The translations under genes were made by a program, and so were the position numbers. From Roseovarius sp. (GTDB lineage Bacteria; Pseudomonadota; Alphaproteobacteria; Rhodobacterales; Rhodobacteraceae), in contig SLDH01000064.1 in NCBI GenBank assembly GCA_007125415.1, positions 1 to 15,409 of the forward strand: DNA of 15,409 nucleotides. The letters run 5' to 3'. Positions within the stretch are counted from its first letter, which is position 1. Each line of letters starts with the position of its first letter. The notes beneath the pieces were generated by a model. The model did not search any database, was not told where the DNA came from, and saw only the letters and a program-made list of their open reading frames with translations. Shown in pieces: positions 1 through 6,810 of the stretch.

Positions 1-169
1 AATGACCCCGGTAGCAGAGGCCCTGGCGGTGAATGAAGCGCAGATCCTTGCCGAACTGGCCGCTCCACAGGGAACGCCCGCAGATATCGGCGGCTATTAT
101 CATCCGGACACGCAAAAACTGGCGATTGTCATGCGCCCCAGCAAGACCCTCAACCAGATCATCGGTTGA
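1..169 (+). CDS. icd: NADP-dependent isocitrate dehydrogenase, monomeric type (3' end only)
   Basis: An open frame runs in from the left edge (codons start at position 2) and stops at TGA 167-169, giving the last 55 residues of a protein. They read like the C-terminus of monomeric NADP-isocitrate dehydrogenase: an AEL...PQGTPADIGGYYHPD stretch followed by MRPSKTLNQII at the end. That enzyme (about 740 residues, cytoplasmic) oxidatively decarboxylates isocitrate to 2-oxoglutarate in the TCA cycle and makes NADPH. An ATG at 2-4 opens the visible frame, but it is an internal methionine and the gene begins outside the window. It converges on hflX with 62 bases between the stops. No clear hairpin terminator is visible there, only a 10-base palindrome at 183-192. 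The identification rests on a short but characteristic tail. Confidence 0.82.
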   Translation, partial: MTPVAEALAVNEAQILAELAAPQGTPADIGGYYHPDTQKLAIVMRPSKTLNQIIG

Positions 170-231
170 GGCCTATCATTCTGGCGATCGCCCTCGAACC
201 CGGCAACTGAACCCGGCGACCGGAAAATCCG

Positions 232-1509
232 TCAGACGGTTTCGAACTGCGCGCGTTGCATCGCATTCCAGCGCACGGTCAGGATATGGCCCTTTTCATC
301 CTGCGTCTCGTTCTCCACCAGCCCGCGATCATAGAGCCATGCACGCTTGCGCCCATCGGCGAAACCAAGCTGGAGCTTTTCCTCCACGGTCTTGCCTGCA
401 AGGGTGGTGGTGATCATCTCGACCAGCGCCTCGATGCCCTCGCCGGTCAGGCTGGAGATCGGCAGGACATCCTCGCGGCGGTCCGCGCGTGTCAGAATGG
501 CGGCGCGGGCCTCGGGGTCCAGCAGGTCAAGCTTGTTCCACAGTTCGATCTGCGGCGTGCTCTCAAGCACGCCGAGATTCTCCAGGATCGCCTGAACGTC
601 GCGTGCCTGCTCTTCGCTTTCGGGATGCGAGATGTCGCGCACATGGCAGATGAGATCGGCCTCCAGCACCTCCTCCAGCGTAGCGCGGAAGGCGGCCACA
701 AGCTCGGTCGGCAGATCGGAGATGAATCCCACCGTATCGCTCAGGATGATCTGTGGCCCCCCGCCCGGCAATTCGATCTTGCGCATGGTCGGGTCGAGCG
801 TCGCGAAGAGCATGTCCTTCGACAGCACGTTTGCCCCGGTTATCCTGTTGAAGAGCGTGGATTTTCCCGCATTTGTATAACCCACAAGCGCGACGATGGG
901 AAAAGGCACCTTCGCGCGGGCCGCCCGGTGCAGGCTGCGGGTCTTGACCACCTTGGCCAACTGGCGGCGCAAACGCACCAGTTGCTCGTCAATCGCCCGG
1001 CGGTCCGCCTCGATCTGCGTCTCACCCGGACCGCCGACAAAGCCGAGCCCCCCGCGCTGTCGCTCCAGATGCGTCCAGGCCCGCACGAGCCGCGTGCGCT
1101 GATAGCTCAGCGCCGCCATCTCCACCTGCAATACCCCTTCACGCGTCGCGGCGCGGTCACTGAAAATCTCGAGGATCAACCCCGTGCGATCCAGCAGCTT
1201 CAGGCCCCAGGCGCGTTCCAGGTTGCGCTGCTGAACCGGGGTGACCGGGCCGTCGATCAGCACCAGCTCAATCTCGTCGGCCTTGAAGCGCGTGCTCAAT
1301 TCCTCCAGCTTGCCCTTGCCGAAAAGCGTGCCCGGATGGGGCTGGCGCAGCCTTACGATATCGGCCCCTGCCACATCCAGATCAGGCAGGGCACGCGCCA
1401 GGGCCACGGCCTCGTCCAGAGCAAGTGCCGGGTCGCGCGTGGTGTCACTCGTCGGGATATCCGGATGCAGCACCCAGGCGCGTGTCTCCGAAGGCGTCTG
1501 CACATCCAT
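232..1509 (-). CDS. hflX: GTPase HflX (ribosome-associated)
   Basis: A 425-residue protein of the HflX branch of the TRAFAC/Obg-HflX GTPases. The N-terminal HflX domain covers about residues 10-115, including GTLFGKGKLEEL near 60-70, and is followed by a basic helical linker with the family stretch GGLGFVGGPGETQIE (153-167). The G domain carries G1 GYTNAGKST (210-218), G3 DTVGF (258-262), G4 NKLD (325-328) and G5 ISSLTGEG. In other bacteria HflX binds the 50S subunit and splits stalled 70S ribosomes during stress. Its ATG overlaps the hfq TGA by one base, so the two genes are very probably cotranscribed and translationally coupled; hfq-hflX is a widely conserved pair. Length and motifs are complete. 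The long open frame on the opposite strand across this gene is a GC-bias artefact. Confidence 0.96.
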   Translation of the reverse strand: MDVQTPSETRAWVLHPDIPTSDTTRDPALALDEAVALARALPDLDVAGADIVRLRQPHPGTLFGKGKLEELSTRFKADEIELVLIDGPVTPVQQRNLERAWGLKLLDRTGLILEIFSDRAATREGVLQVEMAALSYQRTRLVRAWTHLERQRGGLGFVGGPGETQIEADRRAIDEQLVRLRRQLAKVVKTRSLHRAARAKVPFPIVALVGYTNAGKSTLFNRITGANVLSKDMLFATLDPTMRKIELPGGGPQIILSDTVGFISDLPTELVAAFRATLEEVLEADLICHVRDISHPESEEQARDVQAILENLGVLESTPQIELWNKLDLLDPEARAAILTRADRREDVLPISSLTGEGIEALVEMITTTLAGKTVEEKLQLGFADGRKRAWLYDRGLVENETQDEKGHILTVRWNAMQRAQFETV

Positions 1510-1748
1510 CAGGTGGCGTCGTCACCGTCATAAAGATTGACAGGCTGCGACGGCATGATCGTGGAAACCGCATGCTTGTAGACAAGCTGCGACTGTCCGT
1601 CGCGGCGTAGCAGGATGCAGAAATTATCGAACCAGGTGATCACGCCCTGCAGTTTCACGCCGTTTATCAGAAATACCGTGACCGGAATCTTGGTTTTTCT
1701 CACCTGATTCAGAAACGCGTCCTGCAGGTTTTGTCGGTCATTTCCCAT
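1509..1748 (-). CDS. hfq: RNA chaperone Hfq
   Basis: A 79-residue Sm-like protein. The Sm1 region shows [40 protein letters not shown] and the Sm2 signature [12 protein letters not shown], in which the YKHA residues form the proximal RNA-binding face. Hfq forms a hexameric ring that pairs small RNAs with mRNAs and affects their stability. In alphaproteobacteria it is short, lacking the long C-terminal tail of the E. coli protein, as seen here. It lies 131 bases downstream of trkH and overlaps hflX by one base. The start is the ATG at 1748-1746; a weak AAAGG Shine-Dalgarno-like element lies further upstream than usual. The gap to trkH leaves room for its own promoter. The assignment is secure. 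Confidence 0.97.
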   Translation of the reverse strand: MGNDRQNLQDAFLNQVRKTKIPVTVFLINGVKLQGVITWFDNFCILLRRDGQSQLVYKHAVSTIMPSQPVNLYDGDDAT

Positions 1749-1774
1749 CGTTCATTCAACCTTTGTTCTTGCGC

Positions 1775-1793
1775 GCGGCCAGCTTTCGGCCGC
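1775..1793. other. Short hairpin in the hfq leader
   Basis: GCGGCC (1775-1780) and GGCCGC (1788-1793) are perfectly complementary around a 7-base loop, ending 27 bases before the hfq start codon. No T-run follows on either strand, so it does not look like an intrinsic terminator. It could be leader RNA structure or chance in GC-rich DNA. Confidence 0.3.
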
Positions 1794-1843
1794 CACTCTC
1801 CCTCGCTGCGAGTATGGCGACACGAGCGGGGGTTTTCCACCCC

Positions 1844-1871
1844 AAAATGAAGCCCTTTACCGGCCGCTTCA
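1844..1871 (-). terminator. Possible weak terminator after trkH
   Basis: On the minus strand TGAAGC (1871-1866) pairs with GCTTCA (1853-1848) across a 12-base loop and is followed by TTTT (1847-1844). It starts 9 bases past the trkH stop. The 6-bp stem, long loop and short T-run make this weak, and read-through into hfq is possible. A second small stem (GGGGT/ACCCC) lies just beyond it. Confidence 0.3.
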
Positions 1872-1879
1872 AGACAGGA

Positions 1880-3397
1880 TCACTCCCGCCAGAGCTGCGG
1901 GTTGAAGAGCGCGAAGATCGCGAGAGCTTCTATTCGGCCAAGCACCATCGCACCGCACAACACAAACTTGGCCCCCGGTGTCAGCTCCAGCAGACGGATC
2001 GGTGTTTCTGCGGCGGCAGCGACCAGCGGGCCGGTTGTCGAGAGGGCCGAGATCGTGAGGATCAATGCCGCCTCGAAGCCCTGACCGGATACGGCGAAGA
2101 GCGCGGTGACAACCGCCAGCGACATCGCGAAGACCATGAAGAACAACCATGCGACATAGGCGCCGTCACGGCGCATACGCCGGTTGCCAAGCCCGGATGG
2201 CCCCACCGATGACGGATGCACAAGGCGCTGCAGTTCTCGCTGCCCGTTGAGATAGAGCGCGTATATGCGCAAGAGCTTCACTCCGCCCGCCGTAGTTGCG
2301 AGCCCACCGCCCACAAGGGACAGGGCCAGCAGAATGAGCCCGGGCGTGCCCAGCCCGGACCAGTTCTGCGCCGCCGTCCAGTCCGCGCTCTGAAAGCCGG
2401 TGGTCGTCAGGAAGGAAAGTGCCGTGAAGGCCGCCCCCCAAAGCGCCCGCAGCGCAAGGCTCAGGTTGCTCGTGTCGTCCACCTCGAAGGCGCCCGTCCA
2501 ATGCCGCGCAAAGAGGATGAGGGTCGTGATCGCGACCAGCACCATCGCGAGCCTGAATTCGGGGTCCGCGAAGATGCTGGCGCGCTGCGAAACCCGCGTG
2601 TCCGACGAAAAGGTCAACCGCGACAGCGCGAAGAACAGGAACAGGAACATCACCATTTCGCCGCCGATGCCGGCCACGCCGTTTTCGATGCCCCCAACCG
2701 GCGAGATACCACTTGTGGCCATGATCGACATGCCATGGACCGCCGCCACCAGCGCGCGCTCGCCTGCCAGCATCAGCATGATCCACAGCGCGCCCGTCAG
2801 CGCGATATAGACAGGGGCCAGCCGCAGGGTGATCAAAAGCAACCGCCGCTCGGCAGTGGCGCGCTGGAAGCGGTCCAGATTGGTGTCTGTCTGGCCGGGC
2901 TCGGCATTCGCCGTGATCTCGAAACCGCCAAGTTTCATCGGCGCCAGAATGGCCGCGGCGGCGATCCAGAGGAACAGTCCGCCCAGCCAGGCCACGAGCC
3001 CGCGATAGAGATGCAGGCTGTCTCCCAGCCGCTCGGGATTGAAGATAGGCAAGCCGGTGGTGGTGATCGCCGAGACCATTTCGAGATAGGCATTGAGAAA
3101 GCTCGTCGTGCCCAGAGCTTCGTAAAACGGCACGGCCAGAAACACCGGCAGGACAAGATAGGCCATGAAAAGCGAGACAAGATTGGAAAAGTCGCTCTTG
3201 TCCCGCCGCTGACGCCCCGATATCGAAAGCCCGATTGCCACCACCAGCGCCAGCCCCAGAACCGAAGACGCGCCGAAGGCCCGCGCAACGCCCTGATCCC
3301 CGCGCATGAGTCCGTCCAGCATCGGCAAAAGCATCATCAGGGCCGCAACAGCCGAAAGAACCAGGATCAGCGGGAAGGAGAGCAGCCGTGTCAGCAT
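1880..3397 (-). CDS. trkH: Trk-type potassium uptake membrane subunit TrkH
   Basis: A 505-residue polytopic inner-membrane protein of the TrkH/KtrB superfamily, the K+-conducting subunit. Four M1-P-M2 repeats are recognisable from their selectivity-filter loops: ITTTG (111-115), MATSG (226-230), TTTGF (331-335) and LSTTGP (452-457), each with the filter glycine. Hydrophobic helices are plain throughout (for example 8-28, 46-60, 243-260, 413-437), and the protein ends with the family pattern MVLGRIEALAIFALFNPQLW. The ATG lies 5 bases after the trkA stop with no strong Shine-Dalgarno element, which suggests translational coupling to trkA. TrkA forms the cytosolic gating ring on TrkH. Length is normal for TrkH and no lesion is seen. 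Confidence 0.95.
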   Translation of the reverse strand: MLTRLLSFPLILVLSAVAALMMLLPMLDGLMRGDQGVARAFGASSVLGLALVVAIGLSISGRQRRDKSDFSNLVSLFMAYLVLPVFLAVPFYEALGTTSFLNAYLEMVSAITTTGLPIFNPERLGDSLHLYRGLVAWLGGLFLWIAAAAILAPMKLGGFEITANAEPGQTDTNLDRFQRATAERRLLLITLRLAPVYIALTGALWIMLMLAGERALVAAVHGMSIMATSGISPVGGIENGVAGIGGEMVMFLFLFFALSRLTFSSDTRVSQRASIFADPEFRLAMVLVAITTLILFARHWTGAFEVDDTSNLSLALRALWGAAFTALSFLTTTGFQSADWTAAQNWSGLGTPGLILLALSLVGGGLATTAGGVKLLRIYALYLNGQRELQRLVHPSSVGPSGLGNRRMRRDGAYVAWLFFMVFAMSLAVVTALFAVSGQGFEAALILTISALSTTGPLVAAAAETPIRLLELTPGAKFVLCGAMVLGRIEALAIFALFNPQLWRE

Positions 3398-3402
3398 CGG
3401 CG

Positions 3403-4779
3403 TCAGAAGTAATCCATGGAGACCTGCAACAGTTGCTCCACCTGTGCCACATCCGACGCCATCGCAAAAATCACGATCACGTCTCCTGCTTCGATGCGCA
3501 GTTCGCCGCCCGGCTTGAGGATCTTGTCACCGCGCTTGACCGCCGCCACGAGAACACCTTCGGGGAAATCGATCTCGCGAATGGCCGCCCCCGCAAGCGA
3601 CGAGGTGGGCATCACATCCGCCTCGATCACCTCGCCTTCCGCATCCCCGATCGAATAGACCGCGCGAACCCCACCGCGGCGGATATGGCGCAGGATCGAA
3701 CTGACGGTGGTGGCGCGCGGGTTGATATGGGCATCGATTCCAAGCGGATCGAGCAAGGGCACCAGCGTGGGGTCGTTGATGAGGGCAATGGCCATGGGGC
3801 AGCCGGCCGCCTTGCCGCGCACGGCCGTCAGCATGTTGGTCTTGTCATCATCAGTGACAACCAGAATGCTATCGGCCCGGCTGATCCCGGCTTCATCGAG
3901 CAAGGCAGAATCCAGCCCGTCGCCATGCAGCACAATGGTCCGCTCCAGGCTGTCGGCAGCAATCTCGGCAATCTTGCGGTTCCTTTCGATGATCTTTGTA
4001 CGTATCCGGGTGGGGCCCGTCTCCAGCGCGCGCGCAACCGCCAAGCCGATATTGCCGCCCCCCACGATCACAATCCGCTCCTGCTTGCGTTCGGACTTTC
4101 CGAATACTTCGAGAGTGCGCGGAATGTCTTCGACCGGGGCAAAGACATAGGCCTCGTCGCCGGCGAAAAGCTGGTCTCCCGCCTCGGGGGCAAAAAGCCG
4201 GCCTTCCCGGCGGATCGCCAGCACCATGACACGCAGGGTCGAAAAAAGATCGCTCAACTGGCGCAACGGCGTATTGATCACCGGGCAATCCGGAGCGATC
4301 CGCAACCCCATAAGCTGCGCCCTGCCCCCGAGGAAGCGCTCGGTATCAAAAGCCGCAGGCGCGGCAAGGCGCTGCAGGGCGGCTTCCGCCACCTCGCGCT
4401 CGGGGCTGATCACCACGTCGATCGGCAGATGCTCCTCGCGATAGAGATCGGCATAGATTGCATCGAGATAGGACTGGCTGCGCAGCCGGGCGATCTTTCG
4501 CCGGATATCGAAGACCGAATGTGCCACCTGACAGGTCACGATATTGACCTCGTCCGAATAGGTCGCGGCGATGATCATGTCAGCATCCCGCGCGCCGGCA
4601 CGGTCGAGCACATCGGGATAGCTGGCGAATCCCGCAAGACCCTGGACATCCAGCGTATCGGCAGCGCGCCGGACCAGATCGGGATTGTTGTCCACGACCG
4701 TCACATCATTGTTTTCGCCCGAGAGGTGCCGCGCGATCTGCCAGCCCACCTGCCCGGCGCCACAGATGATGACTTTCAT
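3403..4779 (-). CDS. trkA: Trk system potassium regulatory subunit TrkA
   Basis: A 458-residue soluble protein with two tandem RCK units. The first Rossmann (TrkA_N) domain opens at the N-terminus with IICGAGQVG (4-12) and the acidic residue VVD (D30) that typically holds the NAD(H) ribose; a TrkA_C domain follows at about 135-220. The second Rossmann domain starts with IVIVGGGNIG (236-245), and a second TrkA_C domain lies near the C-terminus (VKRGDKILKPGGELRIEAGD). TrkA binds nucleotides and gates TrkH from the cytoplasm. The ATG at 4779-4777 follows a GAGG element 8 bases upstream. It leads the trkA-trkH operon and is divergent from the lipoprotein gene; a 38-base inverted-repeat structure lies in the shared intergenic region. 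In alphaproteobacteria trkAH commonly sits beside ntrYX, as here. Confidence 0.95.
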   Translation of the reverse strand: MKVIICGAGQVGWQIARHLSGENNDVTVVDNNPDLVRRAADTLDVQGLAGFASYPDVLDRAGARDADMIIAATYSDEVNIVTCQVAHSVFDIRRKIARLRSQSYLDAIYADLYREEHLPIDVVISPEREVAEAALQRLAAPAAFDTERFLGGRAQLMGLRIAPDCPVINTPLRQLSDLFSTLRVMVLAIRREGRLFAPEAGDQLFAGDEAYVFAPVEDIPRTLEVFGKSERKQERIVIVGGGNIGLAVARALETGPTRIRTKIIERNRKIAEIAADSLERTIVLHGDGLDSALLDEAGISRADSILVVTDDDKTNMLTAVRGKAAGCPMAIALINDPTLVPLLDPLGIDAHINPRATTVSSILRHIRRGGVRAVYSIGDAEGEVIEADVMPTSSLAGAAIREIDFPEGVLVAAVKRGDKILKPGGELRIEAGDVIVIFAMASDVAQVEQLLQVSMDYF

Positions 4780-4803
4780 GGGGCTTGCCTCAAATCGTCT
4801 GAG

Positions 4804-4841
4804 CAGATTGAATGACAGATGAGTGTGACAGGGTCAATCTG
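4804..4841. repeat. Inverted repeat in the divergent trkA / lipoprotein intergenic region
   Basis: CAGATTGA (4804-4811) and TCAATCTG (4834-4841) are perfect 8-base inverted repeats with a 22-base spacer. Inside the span TGACAG occurs twice, at 4813-4818 and 4826-4831, 13 bases apart. It lies between the two divergent start codons and could be an operator or a folded leader. I could not place a convincing -35/-10 pair around it. Confidence 0.4.
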
Positions 4842-4869
4842 TTTGTCCCCGAAGCGAAAGGGCCTCGTC

Positions 4870-5352
4870 ATGACACGCATCCCGGCAATGGTTGTTGCTC
4901 TGTTCCTTGTTGCGGCCTGTGGCCCGCCAGGGCTCTACTACAAGCAAGGCGCACCCGTTCAGCGCCTGCTGAGCGATGAGGCCCAATGTGGCCTCGACGG
5001 GGTCCGCGCCGTCCCGGTGGACAACCGCACCCGTTTCATCCCCGGAACGCGCGAGCCACGCCGGATTTGCGATGCGGCGGGCAACTGTTCCACCATCTGG
5101 GTGCAGGTGACGCCGGATCGCTGGGAAACCTATGACGCGAATGAAGACACCCGCCGCAATTTCGAGCGCAACTGCATGATCGCCAAAGGCTATCAGAGGA
5201 TCAGTCTGCCGTCCTGCTCATCGCAGATCGCCGAAAACGTCCTGCTTTCTCAATCCCAGGTCTTGCCACCCCTGACACAAGAGTCCTGCGCTGTCCGCCT
5301 TCGGGGCGGTGGCTGGCAGATCGTCACACCCGGCCTTGGCAAGAGCCCCTGA
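4870..5352 (+). CDS. Predicted cysteine-rich lipoprotein, function unknown
   Basis: A 160-residue protein if started at the ATG at 4870. An ATG in the same frame at 4819 would add 17 residues before the signal peptide. I prefer 4870 because it directly gives a short lipoprotein signal (MTR, hydrophobic core, then LVAAC) and has AAAGGG at a good distance upstream. The lipobox is V14-A15-A16-C17; Cys17 would be lipidated and the residue after it is Gly, so outer-membrane or periplasmic attachment is expected. The mature part has six cysteines (40, 67, 73, 102, 116, 140), enough for three disulfides, plus aromatic patches such as TIWVQVTPDRWETY. I recognise no enzymatic domain. It is the only rightward gene in the ntr-trk block, between two likely terminators or promoters. 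Confidence 0.85.
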   Translation: MTRIPAMVVALFLVAACGPPGLYYKQGAPVQRLLSDEAQCGLDGVRAVPVDNRTRFIPGTREPRRICDAAGNCSTIWVQVTPDRWETYDANEDTRRNFERNCMIAKGYQRISLPSCSSQIAENVLLSQSQVLPPLTQESCAVRLRGGGWQIVTPGLGKSP

Positions 5353-5362
5353 TCATGGCCCC

Positions 5363-5389
5363 GCCCGTTGCCGGGCTGATCTTCATTTT
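5363..5389 (+). terminator. Likely terminator of the lipoprotein gene
   Basis: GCCCG (5363-5367), loop TTGC, and CGGGC (5372-5376) form a tight GC-rich hairpin 10 bases past the stop, followed by a moderately T-rich TGATCTTCATTTT. The T-run is interrupted, so strength is uncertain. Confidence 0.5.
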
Positions 5390-5420
5390 GCCAAAAATAC
5401 TCGAATGACCCCGCCCGGGG
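5390..5420 (-). terminator. Possible terminator of ntrX with a TTTTTGGCAAAA core
   Basis: Reading leftward from the ntrX stop, CCCC (5420-5417), GGGC loop and GGGG (5412-5409) can form a short GC hairpin, followed by TCATTCGAGTATTTTT. The near-palindromic TTTTTGGCAAAA lies just beyond. From memory, a GAGTATTTTTGGCAAAATG-like element recurs between genes in Rhodobacterales genomes; I could not verify this here. Together with the facing hairpin it would make a bidirectional terminator. Confidence 0.4.
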
Positions 5421-5423
5421 CCC

Positions 5424-6803
5424 TCATGCCGATTGCACCATCTTGGAGCCGGTGACCACCCCGAGCGATTTGAGCTTCCGATGAAGGGCCGAGCGTTCCA
5501 TGCCGACAAACTCGGCGGTGCGGCTTACATTGCCGCCGAACCGGTTGATCTGCGTCAGCAGATACTCCCGCTCGAAAGCCTCGCGCGCCTCGCGCAGGGC
5601 CATTGTCGCAATTGTCCCCGACAGGACGACCCGCCCCATATCCACCGGCATGTCGCTCTCGCCGGGCAACTCGCTCACGGCGATGGGTCCATTGCCATCC
5701 CCGAGGATCAGCACACGCTCGATCATGTTGCGCAACTGGCGCACATTGCCCGGCCATTCCATCGTCTGCAAGAACGTGGCCGCCTCGTCGCCGAGCTTGC
5801 GCAGGGGCAGGCCCTGGCTTTTGTTGAACATCTCTATGAAATGCTCCGCCAGCAGCGGAATGTCCTCCCGCCGCTCCTGCAGCGAAGGCACGGTGATCGG
5901 CACGACATTGAGCCGGTGGAACAGCTCCCGGCGAAAACGGTCCGCCGCGATCTCGGCCTCGAGATCGCGATTGGTGGAGGAGATGACCCGCAGATCCACC
6001 TTGACCTTCTCGGATCCGCCGACACGCAGGAAGGTCTGATCGACGAGGACGCGCAGGATCTTGGACTGTGTTCCGAGCGGCATGTCCGCCACCTCATCGA
6101 AATAGATCACCCCCCCGTCGGCCTGCTCCAGCAGGCCCTCTTCGATCCCGCGGGTGCCGCCTTCACGGCCGAAGAGCACCTCTTCCATGCGCTCGGGTTC
6201 GATCGCGGCGCACCCAACCACCACGAACGGCCCCTTGGAGCGTGCGGAATGGGCATGGATATAGCGCGCCGCCAATTCCTTGCCCGAGCCCGCGGGCCCC
6301 GAAAGCATCACCCGGCCGTTGGATTTCGTGACCTTGTCCAACTGGCTCAGCAGATGTCTCAAAGCCGGGCTCTCGCCGAGGATTTCCGCCGGTTCCACCT
6401 CGCGCTGTCTCAGGGCGATGTTCTCGCGCCGCAGATGCGCGGTTTCCATGGCGCGCCGGATCACCACCAGCAACTGATCGATGTTGAAGGGCTTCTCGAT
6501 GAAATCATAAGCCCCCTGCTTGATCGCGGCGACGGCGATCTCGATATTTCCATGGCCCGAGATGATCACCACCGGCACTTCCGGATAGTCGCGCTTGACG
6601 ACTTTCAGGATGTCGATACCGTCCATGTGGCTGTCCTTGAGCCAGATATCGAGGATCAGCAGCGCGGGCCTCTCCTGCGTGACCGCAGCCATGCATTCAT
6701 CGGCATTTCCCGCCCTGCGCGTGCTGAATCCCTCGTCCTCCAGAATATCCGCGATCAGTTCGCGAATATCGCGTTCGTCATCGACGATCAGAATATCACC
6801 CAT
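5424..6803 (-). CDS. ntrX: Two-component response regulator NtrX
   Basis: A 459-residue regulator with three parts. The receiver domain spans 1-120 (acidic pair D8-D9, phosphoacceptor D52, S82, K104). The AAA+ domain spans about 140-370 (Walker A GPAGSGKE 169-176, Walker B GVIYFDE 231-237, sensor stretch STNRDLEAE, and [11 protein letters not shown]). The Fis-type helix-turn-helix near the C-terminus reads NVSRTAEFVGMERSALHRKL. Its partner is the NtrY kinase, 7 bases upstream, with GGGAG before the ATG. Where sigma-54 activators have GAFTGA, this protein has LFGREGGTRGIEEG (210-223), so it should not remodel sigma-54 polymerase. NtrX proteins of alphaproteobacteria regulate nitrogen metabolism, respiration and envelope genes. 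It is probably cotranscribed with ntrY and terminated in the gap before the lipoprotein gene. Confidence 0.94.
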   Translation of the reverse strand: MGDILIVDDERDIRELIADILEDEGFSTRRAGNADECMAAVTQERPALLILDIWLKDSHMDGIDILKVVKRDYPEVPVVIISGHGNIEIAVAAIKQGAYDFIEKPFNIDQLLVVIRRAMETAHLRRENIALRQREVEPAEILGESPALRHLLSQLDKVTKSNGRVMLSGPAGSGKELAARYIHAHSARSKGPFVVVGCAAIEPERMEEVLFGREGGTRGIEEGLLEQADGGVIYFDEVADMPLGTQSKILRVLVDQTFLRVGGSEKVKVDLRVISSTNRDLEAEIAADRFRRELFHRLNVVPITVPSLQERREDIPLLAEHFIEMFNKSQGLPLRKLGDEAATFLQTMEWPGNVRQLRNMIERVLILGDGNGPIAVSELPGESDMPVDMGRVVLSGTIATMALREAREAFEREYLLTQINRFGGNVSRTAEFVGMERSALHRKLKSLGVVTGSKMVQSA

Positions 6804-6810
6804 TGCTCCC

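Noticed and set aside
183..192. GGCGATCGCC palindrome and GAACCCGGC direct repeats (196-204, 209-217) after icd
   Set aside because: The palindrome has no loop or T-run to act as a terminator, and short GC-rich repeats of this size are common by chance here.
256..1533. 425-codon open frame on the plus strand opposite hflX
   Set aside because: It lies antisense to a gene with full HflX motifs, has no domain or signal, and long antisense frames are expected in GC-rich genes with strong third-position bias.
3388..4815. 475-codon plus-strand frame opposite trkA
   Set aside because: Same antisense artefact; the minus strand encodes a complete TrkA with both RCK units.
4819..4869. Upstream ATG for the lipoprotein gene
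   Set aside because: It would place 17 polar residues before the lipoprotein signal peptide; the ATG at 4870 has a suitable AAAGGG and gives a normal lipobox distance.
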